Assembly: GCA_030680605.1 (NCBI GenBank)
Contig: JAUXUQ010000019.1
Location: 1-64,000 of the forward strand
Direction of reading: 5' to 3'
Length of the DNA: 64,000 nt
DNA from: Gammaproteobacteria bacterium
Lineage (GTDB): Bacteria; Pseudomonadota; Gammaproteobacteria; SURF-13
Shown here in pieces: positions 9,654 through 17,363 of this stretch. How positions within the stretch are numbered: the stretch's first letter is position 1; every line of letters begins with the position of its first letter. Below the pieces are notes generated by a model. That model saw only the letters and a list, made by a program, of their open reading frames with translations, was not told where the DNA came from and did no database searches. Made by a program: the position numbers and the translations under genes.

Positions 9654-10616
9654 ATGAGCGAGCCCACCGCCGAGCAAGATGGCAAGCCAGAACCTTCCGC
9701 CCTGCACAGTGTTCCGGACAATACCCCGGTGGATCTGGAGGCTGAGTTCCGTGCCTCAAATATCCAGGAGGTGCTGGACACGCTCGACCGTGAACTGATC
9801 GGCTTGAAACCCGTCAAGACCCGTATCCGTGAGACCGCAGCGCTGCTGCTGGTGGATCGTGTGCGCAAGAAGCTGGGGCTTTTGGCGCAGACACCGACGC
9901 TGCACATGAGCTTCACCGGCAACCCCGGCACCGGCAAGACCACGGTGGCGCTGCGCATGGCCGAGATACTGCATCGGCTCGGCTACGTGCGCGAGGGGCA
10001 CCTCGTATCCGTCACGCGCGACGATCTGGTCGGGCAATACATCGGTCACACCGCACCCAAAACCAAGGAAGTGCTGAAAAAGGCAATGGGCGGCGTGCTG
10101 TTTATCGACGAGGCTTATTACCTCTATAAGCCGGAGAACGAGCGCGATTACGGCGCGGAGTCGATCGAAATCCTGCTGCAGGTGATGGAGAACAACCGCG
10201 ACGACCTGGTGGTGATTCTCGCCGGCTACAAGGACCGCATGGACAAGTTTTTCCACAGCAACCCCGGCATGCGTTCGCGCATCGCCCATCATATTGATTT
10301 CCCGGATTACAGCGCAGAGGAGCTGCTGGCCATCGCCAGGCTGATACTGGAGGAGCAACAGTACCGTTTCAGTCCGGACGGTGAAAAGGCTTTCTTCGAC
10401 TACATCGGCAAGCGCATGAAGATGGAGCACTTCGCCAATGCCCGCAGTATCCGCAATGCGCTGGATCGCGCGCGCCTGCGCCAGGCGAACCGCCTGTTCG
10501 CCAACCCGGGCTCAAAACTGACCAAGAAAGACATGGTGACCATCGAGGCTGAAGACATTCTGGCGAGCCGCGTGTTCAGCGAAGGCGTGCCGGATACCGA
10601 GATGCCAAAGGCATGA
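9654..10616 (+). CDS. cbbX: Red-type Rubisco activase CbbX
   Basis: An AAA+ ATPase of 320 residues that removes inhibitory sugar phosphates from red-like Rubisco by pulling on the large-subunit C-terminus. The Walker A GNPGTGKT (about 89-96), pore-loop segment [11 protein letters not shown] (about 127-137), Walker B VLFIDEA (about 148-154) and a sensor region with [16 protein letters not shown] are clear. The sequence [19 protein letters not shown] is typical of CbbX and not of CbbQ, fitting the Form IC Rubisco just upstream. The N-terminal 35 residues are variable. The terminator before the gene implies read-through or its own promoter. Confidence 0.95.
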   Translation: MSEPTAEQDGKPEPSALHSVPDNTPVDLEAEFRASNIQEVLDTLDRELIGLKPVKTRIRETAALLLVDRVRKKLGLLAQTPTLHMSFTGNPGTGKTTVALRMAEILHRLGYVREGHLVSVTRDDLVGQYIGHTAPKTKEVLKKAMGGVLFIDEAYYLYKPENERDYGAESIEILLQVMENNRDDLVVILAGYKDRMDKFFHSNPGMRSRIAHHIDFPDYSAEELLAIARLILEEQQYRFSPDGEKAFFDYIGKRMKMEHFANARSIRNALDRARLRQANRLFANPGSKLTKKDMVTIEAEDILASRVFSEGVPDTEMPKA

Positions 10617-10685
10617 GGAAGCCGTGGCGCGCCAGCCCGCTGCCGGTGATGGCTGTCAGCAGCGCGCCTGCCTGAGACACTGGCC

Positions 10686-11345
10686 ATGGAGCCTATCAAC
10701 AAGTTGATTGCAGGCTTTGCGCGCTTTCGCAGTAAATATTTCGAAGGTCAGTCGGCGCTGTTCGAGAAGCTTTCCCGCCACGGGCAGTCCCCGCACGTCA
10801 TGGTGATTGCCTGCTGTGACGCCCGCGTCGATCCTGCCATTATCACCGACTCCGACCCCGGCGACTTGTTCGTGGTGCGCAATGTGGCCAACCTGGTGCC
10901 GCCATGTGAGACCGGAGGTGGTTATCACGGTACCAGTGCGGCACTCGAGTTCGCGGTGTGTGGCCTCAAGGTCAGTCACATTGTCGTGTTGGGTCATTCA
11001 CACTGTGGCGGCGTACACACGTTGTTGAAGGACCCGAGTACGCAGCAAGGTGACTTTATCGGTCCCTGGATGGCGCTGGCTGAGGGTGCCTGCCGGCAAG
11101 TCAATGCAGCGCATGCGCATGCGCCAGAGGCAACACGACAGCGTGCCTGTGAGCAGGCTGTTGTGCGGGTATCGCTCAAGAACCTGCAAACCTTTCCCTG
11201 GATACGTGAGCGTGTAGAGTACGGGGGTCTGCAGTTGCATGGCTGGTATTTCGATATCGATGGCGGCGACTTGCTGTGCTACAACAAAAAAATGACGGTT
11301 TTGAAAATCTCGGGGGAACCTTGCCCGCCTGAGTGCATGGTATGA
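10686..11345 (+). CDS. can: Beta-class carbonic anhydrase
   Basis: A zinc enzyme of 219 residues interconverting CO2 and bicarbonate. The zinc ligands and dyad are visible: Cys43, Asp45 and Arg47 in ACCDARVDP, then His104 and Cys107 in GHSHCGG. EYGGLQLHGWYFDIDGG near the C-terminus is typical of the beta class. There is no signal peptide, so it should be cytosolic. It follows cbbX after 69 bases on the same strand, suggesting association with the Form IC module. A cytosolic carbonic anhydrase would normally undercut a carboxysome-based concentrating system, which suggests use under high CO2. Confidence 0.93.
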   Translation: MEPINKLIAGFARFRSKYFEGQSALFEKLSRHGQSPHVMVIACCDARVDPAIITDSDPGDLFVVRNVANLVPPCETGGGYHGTSAALEFAVCGLKVSHIVVLGHSHCGGVHTLLKDPSTQQGDFIGPWMALAEGACRQVNAAHAHAPEATRQRACEQAVVRVSLKNLQTFPWIRERVEYGGLQLHGWYFDIDGGDLLCYNKKMTVLKISGEPCPPECMV

Positions 11346-11370
11346 TGCGGCAGTCCAGGTCACTTTAAGC

Positions 11371-12264
11371 ATGATCCCAGTCTTGTTTCATACCAACATT
11401 CCCAGTCTCAAGCTGCTGCATCAGGGCAAGGTACGCGATCTCTACGAGGTCGATGCCAAGCATCTGCTGATGATTACGACCGACCGCCTGTCGGCGTTCG
11501 ACGTTGTTTTGCCCACGCCCATACCCGGCAAAGGCCAGGTACTGAACACGCTCTCCAATTTCTGGTTCGAACGGCTTGAGTACATGATGCCGAACCATCT
11601 CACCGGCATTGCGCCGGAAGATGTGGTCAAGACCGAGGCAGAGCGCGAGCAGGTGCAGGGCCGCGCCGTGGTGGTGCGCAAGCTGACACCATTGCCGGTG
11701 GAGGCCATAGTGCGCGGTTTTCTCGCGGGCTCGGCCTGGAAGGAGTATCGGGCGAGCGGCACCGTCGGAGGCGTCGTCATGCCGCCCGGCATGGCGGAAG
11801 CGGGGTGGATGCCCGAGCCGCTGTTTACACCCAGCACCAAGGCGCCGCCGGGGGAGCATGATGCCGCCATGACCATGGTGCAAATGGAAGCACTGCTGGG
11901 CACCGAGCGCGCGCGCGAGGTCGAGGTGATGAGTGTGACGATGTATTTTGAATCCATGAAATATGCCTCGGAACGCGGCATCATCATCGCGGATACAAAA
12001 TTTGAGTTCGGCGTGGATGATGCGGGCGAACTCACGCTGATGGATGAGGTGTTGACGCCGGATTCTTCGCGTTTCTGGCCGACCTCGAGTTATGAGCCCG
12101 GCCACAACCCCCCCAGTTTTGACAAACAGTACGTGCGGGATTATCTAGAAGGCATTGGCTGGAACAAGCAGCCTCCGGGGCCTGAGTTGCCGCCGGAGGT
12201 GGTCGAGCGTACCGCGCAGAAATATCAGGAGGCGCTGTTGCGACTGACACAAAATGCGGATTAG
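11371..12264 (+). CDS. purC: SAICAR synthase PurC
   Basis: Phosphoribosylaminoimidazole-succinocarboxamide synthase, purine biosynthesis, 297 residues. The motifs GKVRDLYEVDAKHLLMITTDR, TDRLSAFDVVLPTPIPGKG, EAIVRGFLAGSAWKEY and the C-terminal DEVLTPDSSRFWP are diagnostic. The length and the SFDKQYVRDYL segment resemble the longer SAICAR synthases found in many proteobacteria and yeast rather than the short E. coli form. It begins 25 bases after the carbonic anhydrase gene and ends 17 bases before tsaC; purE and purK lie about 2.7 kb downstream, with tsaC and nhaA between them. Confidence 0.95.
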   Translation: MIPVLFHTNIPSLKLLHQGKVRDLYEVDAKHLLMITTDRLSAFDVVLPTPIPGKGQVLNTLSNFWFERLEYMMPNHLTGIAPEDVVKTEAEREQVQGRAVVVRKLTPLPVEAIVRGFLAGSAWKEYRASGTVGGVVMPPGMAEAGWMPEPLFTPSTKAPPGEHDAAMTMVQMEALLGTERAREVEVMSVTMYFESMKYASERGIIIADTKFEFGVDDAGELTLMDEVLTPDSSRFWPTSSYEPGHNPPSFDKQYVRDYLEGIGWNKQPPGPELPPEVVERTAQKYQEALLRLTQNAD

Positions 12265-12281
12265 TAGGATTATCGCCGGGC

Positions 12282-13259
12282 ATGACGCGCGCGGCTGACA
12301 TCGCAGACGCCGTCCAGGTATTGCGCAGTGGCGGTGTGGTCGCCTTTCCCACTGAGACCGTTTACGGTCTCGGTGCCGATGCCTCGAATCCCGCCGCAGT
12401 CGAGCGCGTGTTCGCCATCAAGGGCCGCCCCGCGCATCACCCGCTCATCATACACATTGCGGATGCGGCACAATTAAGGCGCTGGGCGCGCGACATTCCG
12501 CAAGACGCCCATACCCTTACCAGCTGTTTCTCGCCAGGCCCGCTCACACTCATTCTCAAGCGCGCACCGCAGGTGCCGGATTGCGTCACCGGCGGCCAGG
12601 ACACGGTGGGCCTGCGTGTGCCCAGCCACCCGGTGGCGCTTGAACTGCTGCATGCCTTTGGCGGCGGTATTGCCGCTCCGTCGGCGAATCGCTTCGGGCA
12701 CGTGAGTCCAACCACGGCGGCACACGTGCATGCAGAGCTGGGCGGGGAGGTGGACATGATACTCGATGGTGGGCCATGCCGTGTTGGCCTTGAATCCACG
12801 ATCGTAAGCCTGGTGGGTGACCAGCCCGTGATCCTGCGCCCCGGCGCCATTTCGCGTGCCATGCTGGAACAGGCGTTGGCGAAAAACATCCGGGTCGATG
12901 CTGTGCCGCATGAAATGCCGCGTGCGCCGGGTATGCTGGAAGCGCATTACGCGCCTTCCATGCCATTGTTTGTGGTACCGGTACAGATGCTGGCGGAAAC
13001 GGCGCGCACCTGCGCTGCCAGCGGGCAGCGTGTGGGTATCATATGCATCGAGCCGGGAATTAATTCGCTACCGGAGGCGCAGGCGCAACAGTTTGTGATG
13101 CCGCACGATGCGGAAGCCTATGGGCAGAGACTTTACGCCGTACTGCATGAGGCCGACGCAGCGGGCTTGCAGGTGCTGCTGGTGGAGCAGGTGCCGGGCG
13201 ATGAGGCCTGGCTTGCGGTGCGCGACCGATTGAGCCGCGCGGCGGCGGCTCACGGCTGA
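12282..13259 (+). CDS. tsaC: Threonylcarbamoyl-AMP synthase (Sua5 type)
   Basis: Makes threonylcarbamoyl-AMP from threonine, bicarbonate and ATP for the universal tRNA modification t6A37. The N-terminal YrdC/TsaC domain (about 1-190) shows AFPTETVYGLGADA, FAIKGRPAHHPL, GLRVPSHP and APSANRFGHVSPT. A C-terminal Sua5 domain (about 215-325) after the linker APGMLEAHYAP makes this the long Sua5 form, 325 residues. The neighbours suggest no special role. It is called here by function; the Sua5 name is equally usual. Confidence 0.93.
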   Translation: MTRAADIADAVQVLRSGGVVAFPTETVYGLGADASNPAAVERVFAIKGRPAHHPLIIHIADAAQLRRWARDIPQDAHTLTSCFSPGPLTLILKRAPQVPDCVTGGQDTVGLRVPSHPVALELLHAFGGGIAAPSANRFGHVSPTTAAHVHAELGGEVDMILDGGPCRVGLESTIVSLVGDQPVILRPGAISRAMLEQALAKNIRVDAVPHEMPRAPGMLEAHYAPSMPLFVVPVQMLAETARTCAASGQRVGIICIEPGINSLPEAQAQQFVMPHDAEAYGQRLYAVLHEADAAGLQVLLVEQVPGDEAWLAVRDRLSRAAAAHG

Positions 13260-13394
13260 TCGCCCGGGGGTGTGCTGGGTTATACTTAACGTGCGCCGCA
13301 CACCGGGCAGTCAGCGTGATGGCTACGGGGCGCTTGGGTTACCGGACAGTCGGGTGCCGCCAGTCACTGCTTTGGTTGAAGGCCAGCATACGTA

Positions 13395-14805
13395 ATGAAA
13401 AATAAACAAGATCACGATAGGCGCTCAGTGCCGCCAGCGGATGCGGGCAGTTCCAGCCTGCATCAGGCCCCGTGGGAGCACTCCCTCCGCAAGGTAATCA
13501 CGCCGTTTGAGGAATTCATCCAGAACCAGACCACTGCCAGTGTGCTGCTGATGCTGTGTCTGGTCATTGCCCTGTTTATTGCCAATGCACCCCTCGCGGG
13601 CCTGTACCAGCAAATCATCAATACACCGGTTGCCTTCACGGTCGGCAGTTTCGTGCTGGAAAAAAATGTGCATCATTGGGTCAATGAGGGCCTCATGGTG
13701 CTGTTCTTTTTTGTGGTCGGGCTGGAGATCAAGCGCGCCATCCTGGTCGGGGAGCTGTCCAGTTTCCGCAAGGCCGCCTTGCCCATCGTGGGGGCGCTGG
13801 GGATGATCGTGCCGGCACTGCTGTATTTCAGCCTGCATTCGGCAGGTGACGCGGCGCGCGGCTGGGGTATCCCGATGGCGACTGACATCGCTTTTGCCGT
13901 GGGCGCCTTGATGCTGCTCGGCAGCCGTGTTACGCGTTCGCTGGTGATGTTTCTGGTGGCGCTGGCGATCGCGGATGACCTGGGTGCCGTGTTGATCATT
14001 GCGGTGTTCTATACGGATCAGATCGTACTGACCTATCTTGCCGCAGCGGCAGGCCTGCTGGCGGTGTTGTGGTGTTCAACCTCGCGGGTATCCGTCACCC
14101 CGTCCCGTATATATCATCGTCGCAGTCCTGCTCTGGCTGATGCTGCTTAAATCAGGCGTGCATGCCACCGTCGCCGGCGTGCCGGGGGCGCTTACGGTGC
14201 CGGCGCGTTATAAATACGATACCCTGCGTTTCAGCCGCGACATGCACGCGTTGATGGCGCGGTTTGACGCCAGTCACCGGCCTGACACGGATATCCGCGC
14301 CGACGAGGCGCAACGCTCGGTGCTGCGCACCCTGGAGCGCAACATTGAGTTGGTCGATACGCCGCTGCAACGCCTGGAGCATCTCTATCATTTGCCCGTG
14401 GCGTTATTGGTGATCCCGATCTTTGCCCTGGCCAACGCGGGTGTGCCGATTGCCTTTGACACGGTTTGGACGGCCTTGCATCATCCGGTGGCTGTGGGCG
14501 TGATAACCGGTCTGGTGTTGGGCAGGTTTGTCGGTATTGCGGGCGGTTGTTGGCTTGCGCTCAGATTTAATATCGGGCAACTGCCGGAGCATACGGAATT
14601 TCGGCACATTATCGGTGCTAGTCTGCTTGCGGGCATCGGGTTTACCATGTCACTGTTTATTGCCGAACTGGCCTTTGCAGGACACCCCGAGGAGATGTTG
14701 ATGGCCAAGCTGGGGATATTGAGCGCTTCGCTGGCGGCGGGTGTGCCCGGATACGCGTGGTTGTTGCTGATCACCCGCGCCAAACGTCAGCCTGCCAGTG
14801 GCTGA
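13395..14805 (+). pseudogene. nhaA: Frameshifted Na+/H+ antiporter NhaA
   Basis: The N-terminal part (13395 to about 14070) encodes NhaA transmembrane helices with FFFVVGLEIKRAIL and GWGIPMATDIAFAVGAL, the region of the catalytic aspartates (ALAIADDLGAV). The C-terminal part (about 14112-14805) continues in another frame with LLWLMLLKSGVHATVAGV and FALANAGVPI. A short middle piece, VFNLAGIRHPVP, lies in a third frame at about 14072-14110. Two length changes are therefore needed. One is beside the TTGTGGTG run near 14067-14074, the other in the TATATAT run near 14108-14114. Both look like slippage at dinucleotide repeats. All expected segments are present, so this is either a recent pseudogene or a sequencing artefact. 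Confidence 0.85.
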
Positions 14806-14954
14806 ACGGAAAAAGCCAGCGCATGTCGCTGCCTGCAATAGTCATGATTGGGCTAAAATAGCCCTTGGGCAGAGGGGGGTTGCCTTGGGGCGCGGTATGC
14901 ACAATGTGCGCAAACCCGGAATCCCGCCGATAAACCAGACGCTGCGTTCAGGAC

Positions 14955-15455
14955 ATGAAGACGAATAAACCGCTGGTGGGTGTGGTCATGGGCAGTGACA
15001 GTGACTGGGAAACCATGCGTCACGTCGCGGCCAGGCTGGAAGAGTTCGGCATCGCTTACGAAAAAAAGGTGGTCTCCGCGCACCGCACGCCGGACGTGCT
15101 GTATGAGTACGCCGAGTCGGCCGCAGGCCGCGGCCTCGCCTGCATCATTGCCGGGGCGGGCGGCGCGGCGCACCTGCCCGGCATGCTGGCCGCCAAGACC
15201 ATCGTACCGGTGCTGGGCGTGCCGGTGCCGTCCAGACATTTGCAAGGCGTGGATTCGTTTCTGTCTATCGTGCAAATGCCGAAGGGTGTGCCGGTAGCGA
15301 CCTTCGCCATCGGCGAGGCGGGCGCGGTGAACGCGGCGCTGTTTGCTGTCGCCCTGCTGGCACTGCATGACACTACGCTGGCGTCACAGTTGCGCGATTT
15401 CCGCAAACAACAAGAGCAGGCCGTGCTCGCGATGACACTCCCGCCGCGCGCATGA
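14955..15455 (+). CDS. purE: N5-CAIR mutase PurE
   Basis: Class I PurE, which converts N5-carboxyaminoimidazole ribonucleotide to CAIR in purine synthesis, 166 residues. Motifs [21 protein letters not shown] and [11 protein letters not shown] are diagnostic, and the length is normal. The gene overlaps purK by four bases (ATGA), the usual purE-purK coupling. A small GGGCTA-AAA-TAGCCC hairpin lies about 90 bases upstream (14850-14864) in the 150-base gap after nhaA. Confidence 0.96.
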   Translation: MKTNKPLVGVVMGSDSDWETMRHVAARLEEFGIAYEKKVVSAHRTPDVLYEYAESAAGRGLACIIAGAGGAAHLPGMLAAKTIVPVLGVPVPSRHLQGVDSFLSIVQMPKGVPVATFAIGEAGAVNAALFAVALLALHDTTLASQLRDFRKQQEQAVLAMTLPPRA

Positions 15456-16615
15456 TTGCTCCGGGGGCAATGCTCGGCGTTCTGGGCGGCGGACAGCTTG
15501 GGCGCATGTTTACCGTGGCCGCGCGTACCCTGGGCTATCGTGTTACCGTCCTCGATCCAGACCCGTACAGCCCCGCCGCGCAATTCTCAGACGCGCAAAT
15601 CTGTGCAAACTACGATGACCATGCAGCGTTATTAGAGCTAGGTAAACGCTGCGCCGCAATCACCACCGAATTTGAAAACGTACCCGCTCGGAGTCTGGAG
15701 CTGCTTGCTGCATTGTCCACGGTGCGGCCCGCCGCCGCCGTCGTCGCCATCGCCCAGGACCGCATTACTGAGAAATCGTATCTTGCAGAGCAGGGGTTTC
15801 CAGTGGCTTCCTTCGCGGTGGTTCGCACTGAACAAGAACTGCATGAAGCGCTAAGTAACATTCCAGCGCCCGCCATACTCAAGCGCAGCCGTTTGGGTTA
15901 CGACGGCAAAGGGCAAGCGCCTGTCTCGAATCTGGAGTACGCCGTAACTGCCTTTCACATGTTGGGCGACGAACCCTGTGTGCTGGAGCAGCGCGTTTCG
16001 CTGGGAAAAGAGATTTCAGTTGTCGTGGCGCGTGGCGCGGACGGCGAGACGGTGTGCTTTCCCGTTGCGGAGAATCAGCATCAAGACGGCATTCTGGATG
16101 TCAGCATCGTGCCTGCGCGCATCAGCGCAGCGCTTGCAACGCAAGCGACGGATATGGCCGGGCAGCTCGCCCAGCGGCTTGATTACTGCGGTGTGCTGGC
16201 CGCGGAGTTTTTTGTGCTGCCCGGCGATAAACTCATTATCAACGAAATCGCGCCGCGTCCGCACAACAGCGGGCATTACACGCTCGATGCCTGCGTCACT
16301 AGCCAATTTGAACAGCAGGTGCGCGCGCTGTGCGGCCTGCCGCTCGGCGGCACGCGCCTATTGTCTCCTGCGGTGATGGTAAATTTGCTGGGCGATCTGT
16401 GGGCGGACGGCGAGCCGCACTGGGAAAAATTATTACAGCACCAACAAGTAAAACTTCATCTGTACGGCAAGAGTGAGCCCCATCCAGGCCGCAAGATGGG
16501 CCACTTTACCTGTCTCGATGAATCGCTTGAGCAGGCCCTGGCCGTGGCCTTGGAAGCCAAAACAGATTTGCTGAACCGTATTACAACCTCCGCTCAGGGA
16601 AGGGTAAGCTTATGA
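15452..16615 (+). CDS. purK: N5-CAIR synthetase PurK
   Basis: An ATP-grasp enzyme of 387 residues that makes N5-CAIR from AIR, bicarbonate and ATP. It shows the N-terminal [20 protein letters not shown], the ATP-grasp segment [14 protein letters not shown], the AVAENQH-like [14 protein letters not shown] and the metal-binding [14 protein letters not shown]. It overlaps purE by four bases and its stop overlaps the start of the terC remnant. The active-site regions look intact. Confidence 0.96.
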   Translation: MIAPGAMLGVLGGGQLGRMFTVAARTLGYRVTVLDPDPYSPAAQFSDAQICANYDDHAALLELGKRCAAITTEFENVPARSLELLAALSTVRPAAAVVAIAQDRITEKSYLAEQGFPVASFAVVRTEQELHEALSNIPAPAILKRSRLGYDGKGQAPVSNLEYAVTAFHMLGDEPCVLEQRVSLGKEISVVVARGADGETVCFPVAENQHQDGILDVSIVPARISAALATQATDMAGQLAQRLDYCGVLAAEFFVLPGDKLIINEIAPRPHNSGHYTLDACVTSQFEQQVRALCGLPLGGTRLLSPAVMVNLLGDLWADGEPHWEKLLQHQQVKLHLYGKSEPHPGRKMGHFTCLDESLEQALAVALEAKTDLLNRITTSAQGRVSL

Positions 16616-17067
16616 TGCTGGAGACGATCGGAGCCTGGGGGATGTAGCTGGGATTTATCCTGCTGGTGCTTGTCATGCTGGCCGTGGATATGTTTCTGTT
16701 GGGGCGCCAAGATTCTCACAAGGTGAGCCTCAAGGAGGCGGCCACCTGATCCGTGGTGTGGGTGACCATGGCCTTGCTGTTTAACGCGGCATTATGGTGG
16801 TATCTCGACGGCAATCTCGGGCGCGAGCTGGCCAATCAAAAGGCGCTGGAGTTCTTTACCGGTTATCTCATCGAGAAGTCTCTGGCGGTGGATAACATCT
16901 TTGTATTTCTGATGCTGTTCAGTTATTTCGCGGTGCCTGTGGAATACCAGTGCCGGGTGCTGCTCTACGGCGTGCTGCGCGCAATCGTGATGCGTGCCGT
17001 GATGACACTGCTCGGCGCCTGGTTGATCGCCCAATTTCACTGGATACTCTATGGAAGCACTGAATAA
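16615..17067 (+). pseudogene. TerC-family membrane protein remnant
   Basis: Reading one frame from the ATG at 16615 gives the N-terminal half of a TerC/Alx-type integral membrane protein: [30 protein letters not shown], then [22 protein letters not shown], the family signature. There are two in-frame stops, TAG at 16645-16647 and TGA at 16747-16749. Each stands where relatives have tryptophan (single-base changes from TGG). Homology ends abruptly after HWILY near 17052 and the frame closes shortly after. The rest of the protein (usually about 300 residues) is missing, so this is a decayed, truncated gene rather than a sequencing slip. Confidence 0.82.
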
Positions 17068-17363
17068 GTCCATCATGGACTTCTCAGAGCACGAAAAGCA
17101 AAAACGTGGCCATAAGATTATTTCTGACTTAATCAGAGGTTCCTTAAACAAGTCAGTAAGTAAGGTTACACTTCCCGCTGCGTCCCCGCCCCTTGTGTAG
17201 GGGGCGGGACAGGGTGGGGGCTAGAGTAAACAGGGTTTTTACTCAGGAGTCACATCATTAATGTTGTGGCCTTATTTGCTGACTCCTGAGTAAGTCTTCA
17301 TTTACACTCCCGTTTCCGCCCTTGCCTGTGTATGCGCATTTCAAACAGTTATAATCCAGCGCA
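17068..17363. repeat. Gene-free segment with inverted repeats between the terC remnant and the mrp operon
   Basis: No gene is supported here. A 14-base perfect inverted repeat, TTACTCAGGAGTCA (17239-17252) and TGACTCCTGAGTAA (17280-17293), is separated by 27 bases. A GC-rich imperfect hairpin lies near 17180-17210 (CCCGCCCC ... GGGGGCGGG). The segment follows the truncation point of terC and precedes a GC-rich operon, so it may mark a rearrangement scar. A TATAAT at 17350-17355 lies very close to the mrp start. Confidence 0.6.

Noticed and set aside
14038-14805. A separate plus-strand gene for the second half of nhaA
   Set aside because: Its first 25 residues do not resemble any NhaA; the true sequence joins the upstream part by frameshifts, so it is one broken gene.
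17068-17160. Possible transposase fragment after the terC truncation
   Set aside because: The short reading [19 protein letters not shown] is too brief and matched no family I recognise.
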